NCBI GenBank assembly: GCA_019843655.1
Contig: JACDQD010000008.1
Location: 10,388,442-10,452,441, forward strand
DNA: 64,000 nt
Source of the DNA: Lethocerus indicus
Taxonomy: Eukaryota; Arthropoda; Insecta; Hemiptera; Belostomatidae
Reading direction: 5' to 3'
Below the pieces are notes generated by a model, which had not been told where the DNA came from, ran no database searches, and saw only the letters and a list, made by a program, of their open reading frames with translations. How positions within the stretch are numbered: position 1 is the stretch's first letter; the number at the start of each line of letters is the position of its first letter. Made by a program: the position numbers and the translations under genes. Positions 1 through 22,973 of this stretch are shown here, piece after piece.

Positions 1-12339
<12,339 letters not shown>

Positions 12340-12560
12340 AGCGCCGGTCACAACTACAGCTCTGATGGCGGCACCGCCCCGTAACAGCTCAGTAAATAGC
12401 CCGGGCCCCCACCATTCAACCCCCCCCCCCCCCCCCCCCCCCGCACCCAAACCCGCACCCAATCGACCGGCCACCCGTAATCACGCTACCTCAACCCCTA
12501 CCATGTTAACCCTCCCCGGGCCGGGGGCATTTCCCCGTAAACGGATGCGCGGAACTAAAT
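12340..12560 (-). promoter_or_regulatory. Man2b1: Probable promoter / 5' leader of alpha-mannosidase
   Basis: A GC-rich stretch just upstream of the start codon, contrasting with AT-rich surroundings. It contains a 23-base C run on the plus strand (12420-12442; G run on the transcript strand) ending 81 nt upstream of the ATG. On the transcript strand GCCGCCATCAG about 30 nt before the ATG resembles a YY1/Pho-type site, often close to start sites. No TATA box stands out, and the true start site cannot be fixed by reading. Confidence 0.45.
12420..12442. repeat. C(23) / G(23) homopolymer
   Basis: Twenty-three consecutive C on the plus strand, upstream of the mannosidase start codon. Flanked by further C-rich and G-rich sequence. 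Confidence 0.97.
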
Positions 12561-12986
12561 AACATTTTCATTGTTTTATAGAACACAAACATTTTACTGT
12601 AAGAAAAGAAAACCCTGGAAAAGCGATAGCACGACTCTTTGGTTCGAAGTAGTAGAACGGTCCTTGTAACCCTATCAACAATTGCCACAAGTTTTTGCAC
12701 GACTGAAGCATTTGACGACACGCATATTCCTGAAACACCCCAGAAGACCGAGGTAGTATCGAGAAATCCTACCTCGAGATCCCCCTTCCCTAGATAATAG
12801 GATATGGATAATACATAGGAATAGATATGGTACGGTTTTTGTATATAACACGCGTTACACCGAACTCGAGGATATGAAACTGCGTCATTTACCTCCGTGT
12901 AATTACTACATCAGAATAGTTTCGTTCATGGCACGATATTGAGTCGATAAGGTAATAGAATTAAATACAATTAAATGTTTACTTAC

Positions 12987-13043
12987 GAAATAGGTTCTGG
13001 AGATAAATCCATTCCTGAAACGTCCAGTGGCCTCGCTTCCGTT
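12987..13043 (-). other. Orphan exon-like stretch, 57 nt
   Basis: On the minus strand a good acceptor (CTATTCCAG, with a TTAAC branch-like string just before it) is followed 57 nt later by a near-perfect donor (GTAAGTA). The length is a multiple of three and one frame is open (TEARPLDVSGMDLSPEPI). It could be an untranslated upstream exon of the mannosidase, an exon of an unknown gene, or chance. Confidence 0.25.
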
Positions 13044-13524
13044 CTGGAATAGTTAATTCTAATTAATTGTATTCGTAATATGTTTTTCAAATATTTTGGG
13101 AATTCTAAAACCCAGCTTTTGTTAAAACACAAACTTTTAAATTTAAGGGCGGACCCATCAAATTGAAATATCTGGTTCTTTATCTTTATTATTTTTCGTA
13201 AAAATGTCGTAAATCGTTTTTGCAATTTATAGCAACCTTTCCGTCCTCGAAAAGTGAGCTTTCAGTACTTTGTTAGGGGGAAGTTTCTATGACGACAGGG
13301 CGAATACATTAAACTACGCTAAAATTACTCCAGTTCCAAACTGCCGATACAATCACGATATAATTTAGTTGCAATACCCCTCTGTTCAAAAAAAATTAGG
13401 ACAAAAGTTTATATTAAATAATATTTTTGCGATGAAATGCCGTATTCTAGGAGTTTTGGTCAGTATAAATGTTTGCAAAACCTATGAATACAGTCGGTTA
13501 ACACGTTCACATCAGAAATTGTAA

Positions 13525-13618
13525 TCAGTGAAATTTGCACCAGTAAATTACCACCATCAGCGCCAGTATGCTAAGGCCTAAGAGCCTGATGGAGCTACTG
13601 CTAACGGTCCCACCAACA
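13525..13618 (-). other. Possible terminal coding exon with GPI-anchor-like tail
   Basis: After a possible acceptor (TTCGGCTAG) an open frame of 30 codons runs VGGTVSSSSIRLLGLSILAL followed by about six more hydrophobic residues, a CKFH end and TGA. Small residues followed by a hydrophobic C-terminus resemble a GPI-attachment signal. No upstream exons were recognised, so this may be chance. Confidence 0.2.
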
Positions 13619-16421
13619 CTAGCCGAACAGTGTATGAATCAAAAACAGTAGTTCTGCACACTCTTCTTTTTATTTCAAGTCACGACTAAATTTTTTATTA
13701 TATCTAATGACAGTGCGATTTGATAATTGGAATATACAATTGATGGAGAATCCATCCATTGATTGGTACCTCCCGGACTCCTGCTCCTGCCCTTACTGGG
13801 TAGTGAGGAAATCACGTTGCCATTTACTGTTAAGGCGGCGCTCGAAATTTTCAGGAAGGCGACGTGAGGAGTGCTGTCTAATCAAAGGAAATTAAGCGAT
13901 GGGATAGTCGGGAATGGAAGGATTTATATCGGGAATCTGCTAGTTGAACTAACGGGACTTTCAAATCGAATTGTGCTGTTAGATACATAAGGCGTTAACG
14001 ATTTTACGAAGGATGATGCATCGCAAGGATTGAATTTTTTTAGGCGTTTGACGCCTCGATGAATCCCCGCAACTCGATTCCGTACGCCCAGTTCGGTTCG
14101 ATTCAAAGTCAGTCTGTATACTCAAAGAAAATACGATGTAGTTCGCCCTCAGGTCAGAAGTTCTTGTTATGAGTCGATTTCGAGTGCCATATCGAGTTAA
14201 AATTGGTCAGAATCGCCGACACGGTTGTCTCGTCTCGAGGGGAAGTGGACTGAAGTCGGTTAAGTGTATAGTACTCGATGAATATAATTGATTGTCGGTC
14301 ATCAATAAACTGTGACACGAACCATTTATTGTTTTGTCCCTCTTCGGTCGAGGAGTCCACGGGGTCAGCACGTTCCGACAGCCGTCTGAACCCATTTCAC
14401 CGTCCCTTATCACAGTCTCACGTTAAACACCTCAGAAGAAAGCACCCCAAAAACGAAAGAAAATAAGCCTATTTTTCCTGCGGGACAACTGAGGAATGCG
14501 TTAGGATTTTTTCCCGAAGGTTGGGAATAATATATCCTACATATCCTGAACAGATCATGAACTACACAGATTTCAGCTCCACGACATCAGTAGCATTCCG
14601 GTTATAATATTATACCACACCATAAGTCATCACGTACACGCTGATGAAACACGTTATTAATTATTTACTTTTTACCCGAAAGCGTTTATATAGATATATT
14701 TCCATCATATAAAAAATCGAGTAATCAGCCCAAATCCCCCTACCACAAATCGTAAGCAAATTTTGACCCGCCATTATGTGATAACGAATGGCGATAAATT
14801 TATCCTTAAAATTGAAAGTGTAGATTGTTGTGCTGTTGAGATTTTTTTTTAAAGAAAACAGATGACAAAGATTGATACTTAATCACAGACTGAATTCCGC
14901 AAAAGGTTGCCACTCGTAAAGAAAACACTCAGGTGATCATTATAATGTCAATCAAACGAGAATTGGCAATTTAAAATAACTTTTATATGGAATCGACAGA
15001 AGACATGCTATAATTAATCGTTGTTTATTTATGATTGGTTTTTAAAATTCAATTGGTGGCCCTCTATTTTATTTTAAATCGGCAGAGCAAATTCGCAAAT
15101 AAATAGAACGTGAATGTTAAGTTTTCTGCAGCACAAGGGACACCTCAGTGTCGTAAAATCCCGTAAGGTGGTTGGGAGATAGCTAACGCGACTGCTGTAA
15201 TTCCAAGAATTCGTAGTCTGAAAATGGAAGTGTTTACCGTTGTCTAGTGGAGACCGTCCTATCGTGGCACCTGAACCTCTGTGATAAATTCAAGAAACGA
15301 TTCGTTTCGATAAATCATCCTAAATGATTTTTTCTGCTCAGTCGACAGTAGCATTCAGCGTCGACAGTAATCAGGTTCATCAAATGACCGTTTCAGTTAG
15401 TTTCAGGGCCGATGTGCGGGCGTTACCCGATCTTTTGGAAATTTCAATATTTTGGGAGGCCAATTAGCAATTTGCTGGCATTCCCTACCCCATTGGCGCT
15501 TTTGTCAAAAATTCACTCTTGCCCACTCCTCAGGATGCACAGTTACCATTCTGTTATACGAACAGAGAAAGAAATACTCAAAATTTAGAAGAAAAATTTA
15601 ATGCAACAGCTACCATGTCAAAGCAACGTAAATGTTGTTCGTAGATTAAATATTTAAAAAGAATAATGAGTGTTACAAATTTCTCCAAATTATTTTCAAG
15701 TGAATTAATTGGAAGGCTTGGAGTGGCTTTGTTGGAAAAGATTGAATAATTTCTTAAATAATATATTGCTCTCGTAAAGCTTAATTCATTGAGAAAAAGA
15801 AGATTCGAGGAAGCCGAGATATTTAAGATTTGCGTTTTATATTTGAAAATGGGCATTCTTAGAGTATAGAATCTTCGAAAAGATTCAAGTAAGTAATTTT
15901 AATTAAACACGTACTCATTTTACTCAACAGCAGATATTTAACTAGAATAAGTTCTTAATTTTACGTTTAAATTGAACAAGTGAAAGAAGACTTTTTTAGG
16001 TTAAGTAGACTTACCTTATTGGTTTATATTAATATGTAAATAAATATAACTGGAAGGATGTGTACAACGCGTTACAGTCTGAAGTAGCACTGGACCAAAT
16101 ATACTTAAGCAACTTATAGGTAAAAGTTAAGTAACTCAACTTTTTTTAAGTTGGAAGTTACATGAGCCTGATGGAGATACATTATGATATAACTAACTAA
16201 AGGAGGGATTCAGCCGAATAAGTAATATTGATCAAATGAATTGACTGAATTGGTTCGATTTGGTTGAACTTTGAGATATGCGAAGGCAACTTTGAAAAAT
16301 ATTAAGTTTATAACGTTATCATTTTTAATATTAACAAATACTAAATTGTAAAATGTTATTTATCCGTCGATGAGTATATATCTTGAAGGCAGTGGCATTC
16401 GAGCAGCTGTCGGTTGTAAAA

Positions 16422-16439
16422 ATGGCCGATAAAATCTAA
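16422..16439 (+). promoter_or_regulatory. Possible upstream ORF and YY1-like site before MIC19
   Basis: Forty-nine nt upstream of the MIC19 start the sequence AAAAATGGCCG opens a five-codon frame (MADKI, stop). If it lies in the transcript it is a minimal uORF; AAAATGGCC also resembles a YY1/Pho-type core-promoter site. A CTAAC followed by ATTTCAG at 16436-16451 could alternatively be the end of a 5'-UTR intron. Confidence 0.35.
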
Positions 16440-16487
16440 CAGAAATTTCAGTTATTAGGTTGGTTCAGAAGTGAAAGTCTTCAAAAA

Positions 16488-17048
16488 ATGGGGGCGTCTC
16501 AGAGCTCAAGACGTGTAAGTTTCGAGAACGAGGATGATCCTTCTTCAATAATAAAAATAACCGATTCAGTTGTCGAAAGGCTGAGGGCAGTCGGAGCCCA
16601 ACAGTTAGAGGAACCTCCGGAACAAGTAAGAAAATTAGATATTACCGGTCCTCCTAGCGATATTGCTCAGTCAAACGCTGGCCAATTTCAATATTATCCA
16701 CCTCCTTACTTTACATCTCATCAAATACAGCAGGAAATTGAAAAGGAGCTTCAAAAGAACAATGAGTATTGGCAATTGAGACTGGGTAGCCTAATGGAAA
16801 CCCAAGACAAGTTAAACCAAGTAATGGAGACAGAATATGCCAAAACTCTTGAAGAAATGGAGAAGTCACTACCCAGACTTCCACCAAAGGACGGGAAATT
16901 GCCTTGCCAGGACAAGAAAGCTGTAGTCGTAAAGTGTTACAAACTCAATGCAAAACAACCCTTGTTGTGTTCAAATGAGGTCCAGGCATTTACAAGTTGC
17001 ATGACTAACATGAGGATTAAACTCCAGGAAGAAGGAAAACTGGGTTAA
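16488..17048 (+). CDS. Chchd3: MICOS complex subunit MIC19 (CHCHD3-type), single exon
   Basis: Family role: a peripheral inner-membrane MICOS subunit facing the intermembrane space, holding crista junctions together with MIC60. The 186-aa protein starts MGASQSSRRVSFENE; Gly2 with Ser6 fits N-myristoylation, and RRVSFE matches the conserved MIC19/MIC25 start. A Gln/Glu/Lys-rich, probably coiled-coil segment covers about residues 78-128. The C-terminus is a CHCH domain with twin CX9C: Cys140/Cys150 and Cys161/Cys171, with ten residues between the pairs as in vertebrate MIC19. The ATG is the first in frame after the leader, and the stop is TAA at 17048. It is shorter than human MIC19 (227 aa), mainly in the middle. 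The coding region has no intron, unlike its neighbours. A canonical AATAAA lies 193 nt after the stop. Confidence 0.93.
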   Translation: MGASQSSRRVSFENEDDPSSIIKITDSVVERLRAVGAQQLEEPPEQVRKLDITGPPSDIAQSNAGQFQYYPPPYFTSHQIQQEIEKELQKNNEYWQLRLGSLMETQDKLNQVMETEYAKTLEEMEKSLPRLPPKDGKLPCQDKKAVVVKCYKLNAKQPLLCSNEVQAFTSCMTNMRIKLQEEGKLG

Positions 17049-17240
17049 GAACAGTTACAACCATCATAGTAACTGGTATGTTCAAAGGAATTCATGGTAC
17101 TTAACAGTGCAGTTGTTAAGGGTTTATTATAGTATGATTTTTAGCTATGAAGTCTCCCAATATACAGATTTGTCTCTGGATCAAAAGTTATTTTGTAAAT
17201 GCTTAAAACCTTGCATCTGTAAATATTGTTATATTAAGTG

Positions 17241-17246
17241 AATAAA
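17241..17246 (+). terminator. Poly(A) signal of MIC19
   Basis: AATAAA 193 nt downstream of the stop codon, followed within 15-40 nt by GTGTTAA and a T-rich stretch (CAGTTTTTTCTTC) that could serve as the downstream element. Confidence 0.6.
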
Positions 17247-19654
17247 AAAGCTTGTGTTAACTCAGTTTTTTCTTCCCCCAATTGATTTGAATGAAATATT
17301 TTGTGACAGAATTAATAATACACAATGTTCAACATATTTCCCCATTATAATTTTGCAATGATCAGTATCACCTTTATATAACCTAACCTTGCTTAAACAT
17401 AATTCATCTAAATTAGTTAGTATTTTATATCTAATAACATCCTAATATTTATATTCTAATACTATGTTTTCTATTTTCAGAGTGTCACCTTAAGAAAAGT
17501 CAATGTATCAGTTATTATTGAACTTTTAAAAAGTCAGTTTATTTTCAGTTTTTTATTTGAATTGGAAAAGGCAAGATTTAAACATCCTCTAGAATCACCT
17601 AAAGAACTGTCATGCCAATGGATTATTTTTAATATATTGTGTACTTTTGTGATTTTCTAAATGTTCGTTCAAATATAAATATAAAACATGTGTGGCTTTA
17701 TATTTTTGATAGGTATTATTTTTTGTATATTTGGCATATATTTAAGAAAGTAGTCTTAATATCTCTTGTTTGATCTCAGGCTAAGTATTCATTTCAGTGG
17801 TCATATTTGTTAATTGACGACAGAGTATCCTGTCAGCATGGACAGTTCTCATTGGAGTGATACATACCTATTTATAGTGTTATATACCTATTGCGTTATA
17901 AATTTATTAATAATAAATCTTTCATAACACTAACTTACCTAACAAGTATCCATGTGAAGTCTGAGCACTTTTGTCAAAGAGGAAGTTCTGTATTCATCAA
18001 TTTTGATACAGCTTAATTGTTTAACAGCCAATCTAAAACAATTACACTGCCGGTCTATTCATAGCCTAATATGACATGTTTGAATCTTGAAATATACTCT
18101 CTGTTCTTTTATACCCACACTATTTATGTAATGTGATATTTAGATGTGATTTAATTTTGTATTATCAGTTGCTAAAAAAAATTGAACATTTATTTTTTAA
18201 ATTGGTGAACAAATTTTTAAAGGAAGTTACCACATGCAAATAATATTAAATACGCATATAACACCACTATTTTTAGGTAGAATTACTGAGTATGCTAATT
18301 TGATTATAGATTATCATTAGACAAGGAAACAGTATGATTAAAAATACTTAAATTTTGTAGTACTTATTCACTATTAATTTTTTGTTATTTATTTTTCTGC
18401 ATTCTTTGATCTAATATTGTATTGCTGTTATTATTAATTTTAACAGTTTTAATTTATAACATGATTTAACCATGATTCATTATTTATTGAAAAGAAATAT
18501 TTTAAATATTCTGTACATAAGTGTAATTTAAAAAGAATTCTACAGGTTTATAATACTGAATTTTGCCAGATTGATATTTCCTCGCAGTGAAGTTCAAGCT
18601 AAATATAAGTACTACACAAAGGTTAATTGGTGTCATTCTTAGGAACGTAAGATTCCCCCATATACGGTTTCCTGGTCTTACCTGAACAATACACCTAATT
18701 AGAAGGCCTCAAGGCAGTCATTTCACTTTACAAAGCTGAGCAAAGTTGCTAGATCATGTTTCTTTTGAATTAGTGGTCCTAGATCAAAACAATGTAAGTG
18801 AAAGTAATCATATGCTGCTAACGGATCATCCAGGAAGCCAGAACTGCCTTTAGGCTACATACCCACATTTTTAACCCTTGTAACGGTGGTATGTGTACAT
18901 GGATATTAGAAATATTTTTTCAATTCTGGCTATAAAGAAGAATTTTAAAACTTCCAACAACACTCAGACTGGATGGATTACACCAAAAAAATAAATTCAT
19001 GCCTGTAAATTTATGATTAATTTCAACTTAACAATTATTTACATTTACTTATTTACAACTTATGTATTTCAGTAATATATTTACAAAGCACTCTAGGAAC
19101 ATAAGGTAAATTAACTTACAAATGTAACAGTTTACATAAGATATTTATATTTTTTTGCTCAAATATAAAATTTTTAGTATGGAAAAAATATAATTCTGAG
19201 ATCAACACAAGGATGAGCAACCCTCATTAACTAATAATATTTTGTTTGCATTATTACAATACAATATGGCCAAATGTGACCGTCAATTTAACATTAAAAA
19301 GGTATATCATTTTTGTTGGCTTTGCCTTAAACACTAAAATAAAAGTAACAATGTGGTCATAAATAATTTGTTTTCTAAATGTACGTGACCTGATGGTAAG
19401 GGGATGTTGTATATCACTGGTAAATTTTTTTCTTTTAATATATCTTTGGATCAATTTCAATAAAAAATTTTGTAAATAACTATATAAAACTGTTAGCTTC
19501 CATTTTCTGATTATATTTACTGAAAAGCAGTTTCAGGAATAGCAGCATACAAATTTTTCCCGTACCTATTAACAAAAATGGCCTCTTACAATGCATATTA
19601 TTTTCTGAATGGAGTTTTTTATTTTTGAATTATTTTATTTCAATTTCTCTAAAT
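17247..19654. other. AT-rich region between tail-to-tail MIC19 and RERG-like genes
   Basis: Very AT-rich, with no open frame I recognise and no RNA gene seen. It must contain the 3' UTR of the RERG-like gene on the minus strand. Candidate AATAAA signals for that gene lie at 19634-19639 and 19618-19623, very close to its stop, and others lie further out, so the UTR end cannot be decided here. Confidence 0.6.
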
Positions 19655-19910
19655 TCAAATGCTCAGAGAAGGCCTTTTTTTGTGATTCCTGTTGTTCTTT
19701 CCAAATATATTGCCTAAAACTTTGGATACTGAATTGACCCCAAGTTTTCTGCGTGAAGGTAAATTTCGTAGAAGGTTTGCCGAACACGTCTGTCTGAGGA
19801 GTGACTGAAAGGCTAGTCGTATTCCAGCTGTGTTGCCTGCTGCTGATACCTCATAGAAGAGACATCCATGTCTTAGGGAGAGTTCATGTCCAGCATCCAC
19901 ACAAACTACT
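19655..19910 (-). CDS. RERG-like exon 5: G5 motif and basic tail
   Basis: Completes Arg139 and codes VVCVDAGHELSLRHGCLFYE then VSAAGNTAG (G5), and ends with a basic tail and TGA at 19655-19657. No C-terminal prenylation motif. Confidence 0.93.
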
Positions 19911-22900
19911 CTGAAATAATTACACATTTATTAATAAATATGGAAATCTATATATTTAAATTAAAATGGAATTATTTTTCAAACCAAACTAGTTGAATTA
20001 TTCAGGCTTCAATTTGATACTTCAGAAAAGAGGATGTGGGAATTATTCCAATTCAATTGATAATGAAATTGTATGTTTTACCTAGCATGATCCAAATCTC
20101 TTTTGTTGCCTAAAAGCAGAGTTGTGTAATAGGAGGGCAGTTTTAAATTATCCAGAGTCTGTAACAATTTTGAAGCCTCTATGAAGCTGTTTTCATCGGT
20201 GATGCTGTAGACTACTACAAAAGCTTCCCCCCATCTAATATGGTCATACAAGCAGCCTGTAATCTGAAAAAGATGGAAAGAATTAATTAATCATTGGTTC
20301 TAATGTAAACAGCACTTTTAGGAATTAGTAGCTATTAATCACATTTACATCAGTAGCTAACATCTATTGTTAACATAAAAATGTTACAAGGAAGAAAGTA
20401 ATGAAAAAAAAGTTGCCCTCAGGCCATAATATATCACACAATGAATACCTGTCAGGAACAATCACTCTTTGATAATGGAAGACCCATAGGAGGGGTCAGT
20501 GAACGATTTTGCATGCCATACTTGACACTAACAAGATCACATTTGATTCTATTTTGGGACATACTAATTTCCTTTTACAAAGATAATTTTTTCATCAAGG
20601 ATAATTAATAATATTAATTTTCAAAGCGGTAAATATTCAAGTAAAAATATATAGTAATTATTTGTGTACTTACGGAACATTTACATGTGTCCAGTATTTC
20701 TAAGTCAGTCATAACATCATCCAAATTGAGAGAATGTCTGTACAGTAAATCTGAAATATTTATTTATGAGTTAATAAATGTAAAATACGATTAATAAATG
20801 AGTAAAAAAAATTTTTGAGGATACATTTACTTCATATTTAATTGATTAAATGACCATAATGACTAGTGTATACACTAACTATGAATTTGAAACCTACAAA
20901 TGCCATGCCTTGATTAACTGAGTGTAAAACGGAACAGAGAAACAAATTGTTTTATGAAACATGAAATAAAAATTGGTTTATAACACTATTTTAAGTAATT
21001 TAAACTAAATAAAAAAAAATCAATAAATAGTATTTGCCTGGTACAATTCATATAAATCTGCTTCATCCAGAAATTTTGTAATTTTGGTTTTCATTAATTA
21101 TTATTTTGCATACTCTCAAATTCTTAATTGAGTTTCAGTAATTTTATTGTTTCACTGATACATCTTATATCGTTAATTAATGTTTTAATGCTTGTTTACC
21201 TGCATTCCTGTAATTACTGTTCATCAAATAGATTATTTTGTTGTTGTGAATACACAGGTGTGTTCAATATTAAAAGGACATAAACTATACACACAAATTA
21301 GAATTTTTTTTAAATAAAATTGTTTTTTACCTGTTCTTGAACTGTATTCACCAATATACCTTTGAGTTAGGTACCTAACAGTCACAGCTGGAAAAAAAAG
21401 TATGGATTAGAAATATGTAAACCCATATTTAAATCATAAAACTTATATGTAATATCCAAAATAATTACTTAATAAAAAGAATGAAGTCAACATGTTTACA
21501 AAATGCGTGTATGTGAATAGGGTTTTTGAACAATGTAAACGTGTGTATATAACACATTCACTTTTATCATGAATCGTGGCGAAAAGAAATCCCCCCCTTA
21601 AAAAGCTGCTATCCAATAAAGTCATTCTCGGTTTACAGTAAACGCATAAACGGAAAAACGCCAATTATAAATTTATTGCAATCTTCTGCAAAATTGTCGT
21701 GCCATTAGTCGTAATCGCCGAGTGAAAAGGGCGATTGATCGTTCCCTCCTCTAATTGATTCTCTAATATACATAATTTAATATGTTTAACGACCCAGGAA
21801 ATCGGGTCCGCATAATACTCAAGGGGAGAAAGCTTTCGCATTTTATTAGCAGCCCCGGCGTTACGCGGGTCAAGAAGTAACACTTTCGAGGCCGAAATTG
21901 GTTATGAAAAAAATAAATTCGTTTACGTACTCGGGTGAGCAATTTCAGCGTTATTAAGGTGTTAGAGGTTACATTGCGGTATAATACTTTGGGACTTGTG
22001 TTTCGCCAACACTCGTAACGAGAAGAATCATTCTCGGAGAAGAAGCCTCTCGGGGCGAGAGGTGAAGGACGGAGGAGTCGAAAGGACTTCTTTGCAAAAT
22101 TCTGGATAGGAGAAATAAGTTCTAAAACACTTCGACGAGATGAATAACTCTATTGACAACAATTTCTTAAACAGTACTTGTACAGCTCTTTGTATTAAAG
22201 ACCCGTTAAATTAAAAATCTTAATAATACCGTACATTTTAACATAATTTTACTATCTGTTATATGCGTTCTTAAAGTAGAATCGATTTCTTGTTTGGAGA
22301 AATTAAGTGTAATTTTTAAATGCCGCGGGAGAAATACTACTTATTGCTTTTAAGCCGAATTCAGCGTGTCATTAATAGATGCACAGTGAAAGCACCCAAA
22401 TGATAAGTAATTACCCTTTGGACCGAAGCTCTTAATCTTATACATTCGTTATGTTTAAGAAACGGCGAGGGGGTGGGTGGTTAAGACAGCATCGACCGCT
22501 TACGGATGTGGTCCTGTGGGTGTTCGGGCCCGTCGCTCTTATAATGAAATTCAAAAGTATAATGCGATCAGAGGTGAAAGTAACTTCGATTCGAGTACAC
22601 TCTCCGTCTATAGAGCGGTAGCTATAGTGAAGCGTCTTTAAGGCGGCGACTTTTTTTCTAAGTTTAATTAGTTTAATAAAGGATAATTCTATAATCTACC
22701 AAGACAAATTGGTCATCGGCCACGGACAGGACAACGAATCTGTAAGACTGAGACAGTTATTAAAGCTTGAAAAGTTAAAAGAAATCTCTCTCGCGGAACG
22801 GGTCGAGAGAACTTCTGGTTTTTAGATTATACATGCGGGATTTTTCCCGAGGGCAGGGAATGAATATTTACTGTCGGCACCACGAGTCAGCATTAGTTTT

Positions 22901-22936
22901 ATTTGTGATTGTAACGCCGTTGTCGAGTTTTTACTC

Positions 22937-22973
<37 letters not shown>

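Larger units (their letters stand above)
12561..16421. other. Intergenic region between head-to-head mannosidase and MIC19 genes
   Basis: Mostly AT-rich with no recognisable gene. Two exon-like islands on the minus strand (12987-13043 and 13525-13618) are listed separately. The remaining open frames are short, unrecognised and lack splice or homology support. No tRNA, transposase or reverse transcriptase was seen. Confidence 0.6.

Noticed and set aside
13582..16179. Shared string GAGCCTGATGGAG at 13583 and 16163
   Set aside because: Exact 13-mers recur many times by chance in a window of this size, and the similarity does not extend.
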